Assembly (NCBI GenBank): GCA_028870355.1
Contig: JAGWPU010000157.1
Span: 1 to 33,327 of the forward strand
Direction of reading: 5' to 3'
DNA from: Gammaproteobacteria bacterium
GTDB taxonomy: Bacteria; Pseudomonadota; Gammaproteobacteria; Steroidobacterales; Steroidobacteraceae
DNA length: 33,327 bases
Positions 1 to 6,723 of the stretch are shown in pieces. Made by a program: the position numbers and the translations under genes. Within the stretch, counting starts at the first letter, position 1; every line of letters starts with the position of its first letter. Below the pieces are notes generated by a model. It had not been told where the DNA came from and did not search any database. It saw nothing but the letters and a program-made list of their open reading frames with translations.

Positions 1-165
1 GGCGGCTATACCCGCATCCTGAAGATGGAGCCGCGACCCGGTGATTCGGCCGACATGGCGCTGATGCAGCTCGTCGAGGCGGCGCCCGCGGTGGCCGCCA
101 AGGCGGAGGGCGGCGGCGACAAGACGGCCAAGCCGAAGCGGCGCCGCGCAAAAGCGGCCGCGTAA
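1..165 (+). CDS. rplQ: 50S ribosomal protein L17, C-terminal fragment
   Basis: The window opens inside a reading frame of 54 codons plus TAA. The first residues, [20 protein letters not shown], match the conserved C-terminal strand of bacterial L17, a 50S protein near the peptide exit tunnel. The native protein normally stops soon after this motif; here a basic, Ala/Lys-rich tail of about 25 residues follows (ending [11 protein letters not shown]), a common type of lineage-specific extension. rplQ is usually the last gene of the alpha operon (rpsM-rpsK-rpsD-rpoA-rplQ), so the upstream neighbour is probably rpoA. The start lies outside the window. No hairpin terminator is evident between it and mscL. 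Confidence 0.86.
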   Translation, partial: GGYTRILKMEPRPGDSADMALMQLVEAAPAVAAKAEGGGDKTAKPKRRRAKAAA

Positions 166-232
166 GCGGGGGCCGCACGCGCGGCGAACACGCAGGACCC
201 GACGAACGTCCATAACGAGAGGAACGAACGAC

Positions 233-634
233 ATGAGTCTAGCCAGCGAGTTCAAGGAATTTGCGATGAAGGGCAACGTCGTCGACATGGCGGTCGGCGT
301 CATCGTCGGCACGGCGTTCGGGAAGATCGTCTCCTCGCTGGTAGCCGACGTGATCACGCCGGTGCTCGGCAAGGTGATCGGCGGCATGAACTTCAGCGAT
401 CTGGCGATCGGCCTCGGCACCGATCCGAAGGGCGCGGCGGTGCTCCTCAAGTACGGCGTCTTCCTGCAGTCGATCTTCGATTTTCTCGTGATCGCGCTCG
501 TGCTGTTCCTCGCGCTGCGCGGGATCAACAAGCTCAAGAAGCCCGCTCCCGCGGCGCCGGTCGCCCCGCCCGCGCCTTCCCGCCAGGAAGTGCTGCTCGA
601 GGAAATCCGCGACGCGCTGCGCGGCCCGCGCTGA
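233..634 (+). CDS. mscL: large-conductance mechanosensitive channel MscL
   Basis: The 133-residue product has the usual MscL length and architecture. It begins with the short amphipathic N-terminal helix ([20 protein letters not shown]). The first membrane helix follows with the gly-rich pore-lining stretch [20 protein letters not shown], then a periplasmic loop at about residues 45-70, a second membrane helix ([18 protein letters not shown], about 80-97) and a charged C-terminal helix ([11 protein letters not shown]) that forms the cytoplasmic bundle after a Pro/Ala linker. MscL is a homopentameric safety valve in the inner membrane that opens under hypo-osmotic shock. A GAGAGG sequence about 10 bases upstream of the ATG serves as ribosome binding site. 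It sits tail to tail with pepQ, 28 bases apart. Confidence 0.97.
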   Translation: MSLASEFKEFAMKGNVVDMAVGVIVGTAFGKIVSSLVADVITPVLGKVIGGMNFSDLAIGLGTDPKGAAVLLKYGVFLQSIFDFLVIALVLFLALRGINKLKKPAPAAPVAPPAPSRQEVLLEEIRDALRGPR

Positions 635-662
635 CGCAGGGCCGGGCGCGTCGTCCGGGACT

Positions 663-2021
663 TCAGGCCGCGGCGCGCGCGAACGCGTCGCGCGTGAGGT
701 TCTCCGGGGCCGCGCGGGTCGTCGCGACGTCGTCCTCGATCCGGATGCCTCCGTAGGGGCGCAACGCCTCGACGGCCTTCCACTCGATCGCGTCGCGACG
801 CGCGTCGCTCTTCGCCGCGGCGAGCAGCGAGTCGATGAAATAGATTCCGGGCTCCACCGTGACCACGACGCCGGGCTCGAGCCGCCGCGTGAGCCGCAGG
901 TACGGGTGGCCTTCCGGCCGCTTGCGTTCGTGACCTTCGGGGTCCGCGAGCACGCCGCCGACGTCGTGAACCTGCAGTCCGAGCAGATGTCCGATGCCGT
1001 GCGGGAAGAACACCCCGGTCACGCCCGTCTCGACCGCCGCATCCGGCCCGATCCGGATGATTCCCGCGCGCCGCAACACCTCGCCGATCGCGTGATGCGC
1101 GGTCAGATGCACGTCCCGGTAGTCGCGCCCCGCCACGATCTCGGCGCATAGCGCGCGCTGCATGCGATCCATCTCCGATATCAGATCCGCATACGCTCCC
1201 GGCGCGGACGCATAGGTGCGCGTGATGTCGGCGGCGTAGCCGCGGAACTGGGCGCCCGCGTCGATCAGGAAGGATCTGAGCGGCCGCGGCGCCTCGCGCT
1301 CCAGGTGCTGGTAGTGCAAGGTCGCGGCATTTTCGTTGTACGCGACGATGTTGTTGTAGGGCATCTCCTCCTCGCGCTGCATGCAGGCGCGCAGATAGCG
1401 CTGCTGGACCTCGTATTCGCTGAGCCCTTCGCGGAACGCCGCGAGCGCCGCGAGGTGTGCCTGCGCACCGAGCCGGCTCGCGCGGCGCATGCATTCGATC
1501 TCGTAATCGCTCTTGATCGCGCGCTCGTAGTGCAGCCGCGTGAGCAGTCCGGGCGGATTCAGGCGCTCTGGATCGACGTGACCGAGCGCCGTTGCGGGGC
1601 CGATCACGGCCGTGCGGCCGAGCCCGTCCCGCCGGGCCGCAATCTCAGAGGCACTGCGCAGCGGGACGACGTCGAATTCCCGGGTCCATGCGTCCCGAGG
1701 CAGGGGTGCGGCCTTGTGCCAGTAGTCCTGCGGCTGGTGGAACAGCAATCTTGGCCGGCCGCCGGGCGCGTAAAGCAGTACGCAGCCCGGATTGTCGACG
1801 ACCGGCACCCAGGCCTTGAAATGCGGATTCACCTTGAACGGGTAGTCCTGGTCGTCGAGGAACAGCGTCGGAGGGATTCCGGCATGTATCTCCAGGGCGT
1901 CGAACCCGGTCGCCGCGAGGGCCCGGTCCGCGCGCTGCATCGCGGCCGTCAGATGTTCGCGATAGAGAAGATCCAGTGTCCGCTCGTTCAAGCGCTCTGC
2001 GCCCATCCAGGCATGCTCCAT
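663..2021 (-). CDS. pepQ: Xaa-Pro dipeptidase (prolidase)
   Basis: This metallopeptidase of the M24B family cleaves Xaa-Pro dipeptides in the cytoplasm. The 452-residue product has the creatinase-like N-terminal domain followed by the pita-bread catalytic domain. The five metal ligands are visible in order: two aspartates in IDAGAQFRGYAADITRTYA, a histidine in FFPHGIGHLLGLQVHDVGG, and glutamates in VTVEPGIYF and IRIEDDVATT. Length and the N-terminal FLDDQDYPFKVNPHFKAWVPV segment resemble proteobacterial PepQ. The start is uncertain. The ATG at 2021 has no clear ribosome site, whereas the in-frame ATG at 2006 (MGAERLNERT) has GGAG nine bases upstream, so the protein may be five residues shorter. 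The gene is transcribed alone, divergent from a small lipoprotein gene. Confidence 0.93.
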   Translation of the reverse strand: MEHAWMGAERLNERTLDLLYREHLTAAMQRADRALAATGFDALEIHAGIPPTLFLDDQDYPFKVNPHFKAWVPVVDNPGCVLLYAPGGRPRLLFHQPQDYWHKAAPLPRDAWTREFDVVPLRSASEIAARRDGLGRTAVIGPATALGHVDPERLNPPGLLTRLHYERAIKSDYEIECMRRASRLGAQAHLAALAAFREGLSEYEVQQRYLRACMQREEEMPYNNIVAYNENAATLHYQHLEREAPRPLRSFLIDAGAQFRGYAADITRTYASAPGAYADLISEMDRMQRALCAEIVAGRDYRDVHLTAHHAIGEVLRRAGIIRIGPDAAVETGVTGVFFPHGIGHLLGLQVHDVGGVLADPEGHERKRPEGHPYLRLTRRLEPGVVVTVEPGIYFIDSLLAAAKSDARRDAIEWKAVEALRPYGGIRIEDDVATTRAAPENLTRDAFARAAA

Positions 2022-2193
2022 ATTAAGAATACTTTAACCGGGCCCGCCCGGCGTCCCGGCGCGCCGATTTCGATGCAGCCACTTAACCCCGATGCCGTTC
2101 CGCTGCGTTCAATGGCCGGAGTGTCCACGGAAAATGATAGGAATGTCAGCCAAAACACTCTAAACTGATCGGCGAAATCTTGGGGAAGGTCCA

Positions 2194-2208
2194 AGACTAG
2201 CCTAGTCT
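2194..2208. promoter_or_regulatory. perfect inverted repeat, possible operator of the lipoprotein gene
   Basis: AGACTAG and CTAGTCT flank a single C, giving a 15-base near-perfect palindrome in the AT-rich gap between divergent pepQ and the small lipoprotein gene. It contains two copies of CTAG. It lies 46 bases upstream of the lipoprotein ATG, where a promoter is expected. No strong sigma70 hexamers are visible; the best -10 candidate is TATTAA at 2232-2237 and has no good -35. Operator function is inferred from position and symmetry only. Confidence 0.35.
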
Positions 2209-2253
2209 GCCTACGTTGTTTAAACATCAAATATTAATTTGGGGTATCGATAG

Positions 2254-2481
2254 ATGAAGACCAAACTCGTTCTCAGCGCGATTGCCGCCGCTTTTGTCCT
2301 GACCGCCTGCGGCAAGAAGACCGAAGCCCCGGCGCCGGCGGCCGACACCTCGGCAACGGCTCCCGCGGCGTCCGAGGCGGCCCCGGCCGCGAGCGACGCG
2401 ACCCAGGCGGCGAGCGCGGCCTCCGACGCAGCTTCTGCGGCAGCGGCCCCGGCCGCGAGCGACGCTTCGACTCCGCAGTAG
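2254..2481 (+). CDS. small Ala/Ser-rich lipoprotein
   Basis: The 75-residue product begins with a basic residue pair and a hydrophobic stretch ending in LTAC, a canonical lipobox, so Cys19 should be lipidated after signal peptidase II cleavage. The mature part is only about 57 residues, starts GKKTEAPAP and then consists almost wholly of Ala, Ser, Asp, Pro and Thr in loose repeats of the type PAASDA or AASDA. It is predicted to be unstructured, like other short proteobacterial lipoproteins of this composition, whose function is generally unknown. A GGGG at 2241-2244 is about 9 bases upstream of the ATG. The gene lies alone between an AT-rich leader and a strong terminator, which suggests an independently transcribed, perhaps abundant, envelope component. 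I cannot assign a function. Confidence 0.8.
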   Translation: MKTKLVLSAIAAAFVLTACGKKTEAPAPAADTSATAPAASEAAPAASDATQAASAASDAASAAAAPAASDASTPQ

Positions 2482-2507
2482 TAACACGCGAAGGTTCTGA
2501 CCGCGTG

Positions 2508-2551
2508 AGGCCCGGGCGGACGGCCAGACGGCTCGTTTGCCCGGGCCTTTT
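2508..2551 (+). terminator. intrinsic terminator after the small lipoprotein gene
   Basis: AGGCCCGGGC at 2508-2517 pairs perfectly with GCCCGGGCCT at 2539-2548, and TTTT follows directly. The 21-base loop itself carries short complementary segments. The 10-bp all-paired, GC-rich stem with a U-tract is the clearest Rho-independent terminator in the window. It ends only 23 bases before the next start codon. Confidence 0.85.
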
Positions 2552-2574
2552 CACGTTCGGACGCGCGGTGCCTC

Positions 2575-3093
2575 GTGTCCGTTAGCATCCGCGACTGCCG
2601 GTATTCGAAAGCCGACCGGCTCTGGATCCAGAGCGTGTACGGCGAGTATCTCGATTCCCTGTCGAGCCTGAACACCGGATTCTTCCCCGCCATCGGTGCC
2701 GACAGCCCGGAGAAGGACGGCATCTTCGCGAGCTGGTTCTCGAGCGAGCATTCGCATCCGCTGGTGATCGCAAATGGCGAGGAGCGTGTCGGTTTCGCGC
2801 TCGTCTCGCGACCGCAGATCCCGGCCGCAGGCGAGGCGACCCCGGATTACCGCATGGCCGAGTTCTTCATCCGCGCGCCGCATCGTCGCCAGGGCTTCGG
2901 GCGCGACGCCGCGACGTTGATCTTCGATCGGTTCGCAGGCGAATGGGAGGTCGTCGAATACCTGCGCAACCCCACTTCGGTGCGCTTCTGGCGCCGAGTG
3001 CTGGCCGACTACTGCCGCGGCCGGTTCGACGAACGCTCCCGTCACGGCGAGGTCCGGCACCGGTTTCGCAGCCGGCCGAAATCCATTCGCTGA
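2575..3093 (+). CDS. GNAT-family N-acetyltransferase
   Basis: The 172-residue product starts at a GTG and has the GNAT fold signature. An N-terminal segment (SIRDCRYSKADRLWIQSVY) precedes a central strand pair (PLVIANGEERVGFALVSRP). Motif A, the acetyl-CoA pyrophosphate loop, is MAEFFIRAPHRRQGFGRDAA, matching the R/Q-x-x-G-x-G/A pattern (RRQGFG). Motif B is VEYLRNPTSVRFWRRVLADY, typical of the Asn/Trp-containing last helix that contacts the pantetheine. Such enzymes acetylate small molecules or protein amines; the substrate cannot be read from sequence. The start lies just after a strong terminator, so expression may depend on read-through or on an unrecognised promoter. No good Shine-Dalgarno sequence is visible. 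Confidence 0.82.
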   Translation: MSVSIRDCRYSKADRLWIQSVYGEYLDSLSSLNTGFFPAIGADSPEKDGIFASWFSSEHSHPLVIANGEERVGFALVSRPQIPAAGEATPDYRMAEFFIRAPHRRQGFGRDAATLIFDRFAGEWEVVEYLRNPTSVRFWRRVLADYCRGRFDERSRHGEVRHRFRSRPKSIR

Positions 3094-3222
3094 CCGCGGC
3101 CCGCGCGACGGCCGGAGCCGCGCCGAGAACCAGGTCACGCTCCGCAGGGTGGATCCTCAAGAATTTCGTGAACCGGTCGAACATCCTGGGTCGACGCCGG
3201 CACGACACTCCAGAGGGTTCCA

Positions 3223-4095
3223 GTGAGCAATACGCAAGCGCAGACGACGACGGACGTCGCATTCGGCTTCGTGCAGGCTCTCGCCGCCGAGTTGTCCTCC
3301 GGCCGCCTCGACCTGCCCTCGTTCCCGGAGATCGCGATCCGCGTGCGCCGCGTGCTGGCCGACGACAATTCGACGCTGGAGAAGGTGGTGCGCGTCGTCG
3401 GCTCGGAACCCGCACTGGCCGCGCGGCTCCTGCGCATGGCGAATTCGGCGTCCCTGAACACGACCGGCAGGCAGATCGCCGACCTGCGGACCGCGATCAA
3501 CCGCATGGGCTACAACATGGTCCGCAGCGCGTCGATGTCGTTCGCGATGGCGCAGATCCGCAACAACAGCAAGCTCGCGAGCATCAAGCCGCAACTCGAC
3601 GAACTGTGGGAGCGCAGCACGCTCGTCGCGGCGATCGCCTACGTGATCGCGCGGCGCTGCACGAAGCTCAATCCCGATGCGGCCATGCTCGCCGGCACGA
3701 TGCACGGCATCGGCAAACTGTACGTGCTCACGCGGGTCGCCGCCCACCCCGAACTCTTCGTCAGCGCGGATGCGGTGAAGCGGATCATCGACGAGTGGCA
3801 CGTACAGATCGGCCGCGCGATACTCGAGAGCTGGGAATTTGCGGAGGAAACGGTCGCGGCGATCGGCGATCAGGACGATCCGGACCGGGATGGGCCGGAA
3901 GTTGCGGACCTCGGCGACGTGATCGCGACCGCCAATATGGCAGCCCCGTATGCGTCGCGGCCGGACCAGTTGCCGGCCTCGGCCGCGACCCTCGCCGCGC
4001 CGACGCGGCTCGGTCTCGATCAGGAGAGCCTGCGCCGCGTGCTCGACGAATCGGCGGTCGAGATGGCGGCACTGCGCAGCGCACTGGGCGCCTGA
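3223..4095 (+). CDS. HDOD domain protein
   Basis: The 290-residue product is nearly all HDOD domain, a non-catalytic relative of the HD phosphohydrolases used as a signalling or scaffold module. Recognisable parts are the entry motif LPSFPEIAIRVRRVL (about 30-45), the segment VVRVVGSEPALAARLLRMAN, the characteristic INRMGYNMVRSASMSFAMAQ (about 91-110), and the degenerate metal region AAMLAGTMHGIGKLYVL, where His-Gly replaces the catalytic His-Asp pair. HDOD proteins take part in c-di-GMP signalling, motility and stress control. Here no output domain (EAL, receiver, GGDEF) is attached, so the partner is unknown. The GTG start has AGAGGG five bases upstream. The next gene is convergent. Confidence 0.88.
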   Translation: MSNTQAQTTTDVAFGFVQALAAELSSGRLDLPSFPEIAIRVRRVLADDNSTLEKVVRVVGSEPALAARLLRMANSASLNTTGRQIADLRTAINRMGYNMVRSASMSFAMAQIRNNSKLASIKPQLDELWERSTLVAAIAYVIARRCTKLNPDAAMLAGTMHGIGKLYVLTRVAAHPELFVSADAVKRIIDEWHVQIGRAILESWEFAEETVAAIGDQDDPDRDGPEVADLGDVIATANMAAPYASRPDQLPASAATLAAPTRLGLDQESLRRVLDESAVEMAALRSALGA

Positions 4096-4129
4096 GGGTC
4101 CGGCACCGGCGCGGCGGCTTGCGGCCGGT

Positions 4130-5323
4130 TCAGCTCATCACGCGGCAGATCGCGCCGGCGAGATATTCGACGTTGCCGGGCATCACACCGGCCAGATTCA
4201 TGCGCCCGTCCCCGGTCATGTAGACGTGGTGCTCGGCCTGCAGCCGCCCGACGGCCTCGGCGGATGCGCCGAGCAGCGAGAACATACCGCGCTGGCGCTC
4301 GAGAAAGTCGAACGTGCGGTCGCCGCGCAGGCCCCGCAGGGTGTCCGCAAGCAGCGTACGCATCGCGTTGATCCTGCCCCGCATCGCCGCGAGCTCGCCG
4401 ATCCACGCACGCCGCAGCTCCTGGTCGCAGAAGATCCGGGCGGCGATCGCGGCGCCGTGATCCGGGGGCATGGAGTAGATGCTGCGCGCGATCTGCAGCA
4501 CGTGGCTCCTGATCGCCGCGGCCCGGCTCTCGCTCTCGCCGACGACGAGCAGCGCGCCGACCCGCTCGCGGTACAGCCCCAGGTTCTTCGAGAAAGAGGT
4601 CGCGATCAGGCATTCCGGCACGCTTTGCGCGACGAGGCGCACGCCGGCCGCGTCCGTCACCTCATCCTCGCCGAAGCCCTGGTACGCGAGGTCGAGGTAG
4701 GGAATCAGGCGCCGCCGCAGCAGCAGTTCGGTCAGCGCCTTCCATTGGGGCGGCTCGAGGTCCGCGCCCGTCGGGTTGTGGCAGCAGGCGTGGATCAGCA
4801 CGACGTCGCCCTCCGGGGCGCATTCCAGGCGCTCCAGCATCGCGTCGAAGGTCAACCGTCGCGCGACCGCGTCGTAATAGGGGTATCGCGCGAGCCGCAG
4901 GCCCGACCCACCGATCAGCGGCACGTGATTCGCCCAGGTCGGATCGCTGACGTGCACCGTCGCGGAGGCCGCGGCGGTGCGTACCAGCTCCGCGCCGACG
5001 CGCAGCGCACCGCAACCGCCCGGGGCCTGGAGCGCGACGACGCGCCGGTCGGCGACGGCCGGATGGCCCGCGCCGAGCACCAATTCGATCACAGCCTCGT
5101 TGAATTCGGCGCGGCCCGCCGGCGCCACGTAGGACTTGGTCGTCTGCGCGGCGAGCACATCCCGCTCGGCGCGGCGCACGCAGTCGAGCACGGGCGTGTT
5201 GCCGGCCGCATCCCGGTAGACGCCGACGCCGAGATCGACCTTGAGCGGGGAAGGGTCGGCGCGGAATTTCGCCATCACTCCGAGGATCGCGTCCTCGCTC
5301 AAACGGCTCAGGCTCTGGAACAT
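4130..5323 (-). CDS. aspartate/aromatic amino acid aminotransferase (class I alpha)
   Basis: This PLP enzyme transfers amino groups between aromatic or acidic amino acids and 2-oxoglutarate or oxaloacetate (TyrB/AspC family). The 397-residue product has the family N-terminus (LKVDLGVGVYRD, the strand that clamps substrate), the cofactor-binding segments HVSDPTWANH and HACCHNPTG, the YLDLAYQGFG segment, and the Schiff-base lysine in ATSFSKNLGLYRERVGAL at about residue 246. GRMNLAG near the C-terminus holds the substrate carboxylate arginine. A longer frame reaches an ATG at 5356, but that codon overlaps a TATAAT sequence. The chosen ATG at 5323 (MFQSLSRL) has GAGGA nine bases upstream and begins at the conserved family start. 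The choice between TyrB and AspC is not safe. Confidence 0.93.
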   Translation of the reverse strand: MFQSLSRLSEDAILGVMAKFRADPSPLKVDLGVGVYRDAAGNTPVLDCVRRAERDVLAAQTTKSYVAPAGRAEFNEAVIELVLGAGHPAVADRRVVALQAPGGCGALRVGAELVRTAAASATVHVSDPTWANHVPLIGGSGLRLARYPYYDAVARRLTFDAMLERLECAPEGDVVLIHACCHNPTGADLEPPQWKALTELLLRRRLIPYLDLAYQGFGEDEVTDAAGVRLVAQSVPECLIATSFSKNLGLYRERVGALLVVGESESRAAAIRSHVLQIARSIYSMPPDHGAAIAARIFCDQELRRAWIGELAAMRGRINAMRTLLADTLRGLRGDRTFDFLERQRGMFSLLGASAEAVGRLQAEHHVYMTGDGRMNLAGVMPGNVEYLAGAICRVMS

Positions 5324-5354
5324 CGCCGGGGGTCCTCGTCGGTCGGGAGGCTGC

Positions 5355-5360
5355 ATTATA
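5355..5360 (-). promoter_or_regulatory. -10 element of the aminotransferase gene
   Basis: Read on the minus strand the sequence is TATAAT followed by GCAGCC, a perfect -10 hexamer rare in this GC-rich DNA. A transcript starting about seven bases downstream would have a leader of about 23 bases containing the GAGGA ribosome site of the ATG at 5323. No clear TTGACA-like -35 is seen 17 bases upstream. Confidence 0.55.
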
Positions 5361-5452
5361 GACGAACGCTCCCCGCCCGCCCTGCGTGCGGCCGTGCGGA
5401 CGGCCCCGGAAAATTGCTAAGCTCGCAGCCTTTGATTTTCGGGAGCGCAAGC

Positions 5453-6712
5453 TTGGGCGAGCGGGCGGGTCGGCGGCTCGGAATGGCGGCTCTGTGCGTC
5501 GCGGGCCTGGTCGCGTCCGGCGCGGCCCGGGCCGCCCTGCCGTCGTGGATCGGCCGCTGGCTGGATCCCGCGACCGCGCCGTTCATTCCGGTGCCGGAGA
5601 TCGACGTCGATCCGAACAGCGGCACGACCCTCGGCCTGATTCCGACCTGGCTGGTCACCGACGACAAGTCGCAGATCCGCAAGATCATCGCGCCGGACGT
5701 GATCCACAACCCGAATTTCGGCTGGGGTGCGCGCGGCCGGATCTTCGCGTACCCGTCGCAGGACACGCAATGGTCGCTGGTCGCGGGCGCCAAGCAGCGC
5801 GTCGAGAGCGAATTCGACTTCGAGTACGAGGCCGGGCGGCTGCGGGACACGCGCTGGTCGTTCGACGCGAGCGTCGTGTACGACCGCAACGGCACGCCGC
5901 GCTTCTACGGGATCGGCAACCAGTCGCCGGTCATCGACGAGACGAACTACACGGATCAGCAGAAATACGTGCAGACGACCCTCGGCTGGAACGTCACGCA
6001 CGCGTGGCAGATCGGGTGGACCCTGCGTGCGCGCGAAGTCGCGATCCAGCCCGGCTCGCTCGCGAGGATCGCCTCGATCCAGACGCGGTTCGCGGGGCTG
6101 CTCGGCATCGGCGTCAACCACGAAGTGCTGAACCGCGTCGAGATCACCTACGACACGCGCAATGACGCGACGATGCCGACACGCGGCGGAGCCTATGCGA
6201 TCTTCGGCGGCGTCGCATCCCGCGAGGGGATCTTCAATGCGACGCTCTACAGCGTCGCCGGATTCGACGGCCGCCAGTTCTGGCACGTGGGCCGCGAGGC
6301 GACCATCGCGGCGCACGTCGCACTGCGGTACATGCCGGGAACGTCCAACGTGCCCTTCTGGAGCCTCTCGAGCATCGGCGGCGACCGCAGCATCCTCGGC
6401 GAGGCCCAGCCGCTGCGCGGCTTCGGCACGGGCCGGTTCTACGGCCGGAATTCCTTCTCGTCGAGCCTGGAATACCGCCGGCGCGTGCTGTCGCTGAACG
6501 CGATGTCCACCCACATCGACGTCGAGCTCACCCCGTTCATCGACGTGGGCGAGGTGTTCGCCCATTCCCGCGGTTCGCCGGTCGCGCACCTGCACAAGGT
6601 CGGCGGCCTCGGCTTTCGCGGACTGGCACCCCCGTTCGTGGTCGGTTACGTCGACATCGGCTACGGCAGCGAAGGCGCGGCCGTATTCACCGGCATCAAC
6701 TATCCGTTCTAG
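5453..6712 (+). CDS. Omp85-superfamily outer-membrane beta-barrel protein without POTRA domains
   Basis: The 419-residue product starts at TTG (5453) with GGGAG seven bases upstream. A signal peptide follows (MGERAGRRLGMAALCVAGLV..., cleavage likely after ARA near residue 28). The mature protein begins with a short linker and runs straight into a barrel: alternating strands, the segment VEITYDTRNDATMPTRGGAY (a surface-antigen/D15 signature), then IGGDRSILGEAQPLRGFGTGRF, which holds the conserved RGF motif of Omp85 L6-type loops, and SSLEYRRRV. It ends with aromatic-terminated GINYPF, the usual C-terminal insertion signal. No POTRA repeats fit in the roughly 25 residues between signal and barrel, so this is not BamA or TamA. 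Eleven bases downstream begins an MMPL transporter, probably in the same transcript. An ATG at 5483 is a less likely start because it would clip the n-region. Confidence 0.85.
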   Translation: MGERAGRRLGMAALCVAGLVASGAARAALPSWIGRWLDPATAPFIPVPEIDVDPNSGTTLGLIPTWLVTDDKSQIRKIIAPDVIHNPNFGWGARGRIFAYPSQDTQWSLVAGAKQRVESEFDFEYEAGRLRDTRWSFDASVVYDRNGTPRFYGIGNQSPVIDETNYTDQQKYVQTTLGWNVTHAWQIGWTLRAREVAIQPGSLARIASIQTRFAGLLGIGVNHEVLNRVEITYDTRNDATMPTRGGAYAIFGGVASREGIFNATLYSVAGFDGRQFWHVGREATIAAHVALRYMPGTSNVPFWSLSSIGGDRSILGEAQPLRGFGTGRFYGRNSFSSSLEYRRRVLSLNAMSTHIDVELTPFIDVGEVFAHSRGSPVAHLHKVGGLGFRGLAPPFVVGYVDIGYGSEGAAVFTGINYPF

Positions 6713-6723
6713 CCCGCGTCGCG

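Noticed and set aside
2117-2160. GAGTGT...ACACTC inverted repeat in the pepQ/lipoprotein gap
   Set aside because: Six-base arms separated by 32 bases are expected by chance; the 2194-2208 repeat is better.
4105-4129. Six-pair hairpin between the HDOD gene and the aminotransferase
   Set aside because: ACCGGC and GCCGGT are short, the loop is 13 bases and no U-tract follows in either direction; chance is likely in GC-rich DNA.
3950-5452. Upstream in-frame extension of the outer-membrane barrel gene
   Set aside because: The extension runs through the HDOD end and antisense to the aminotransferase; the TTG at 5453 with GGGAG gives a proper signal peptide.
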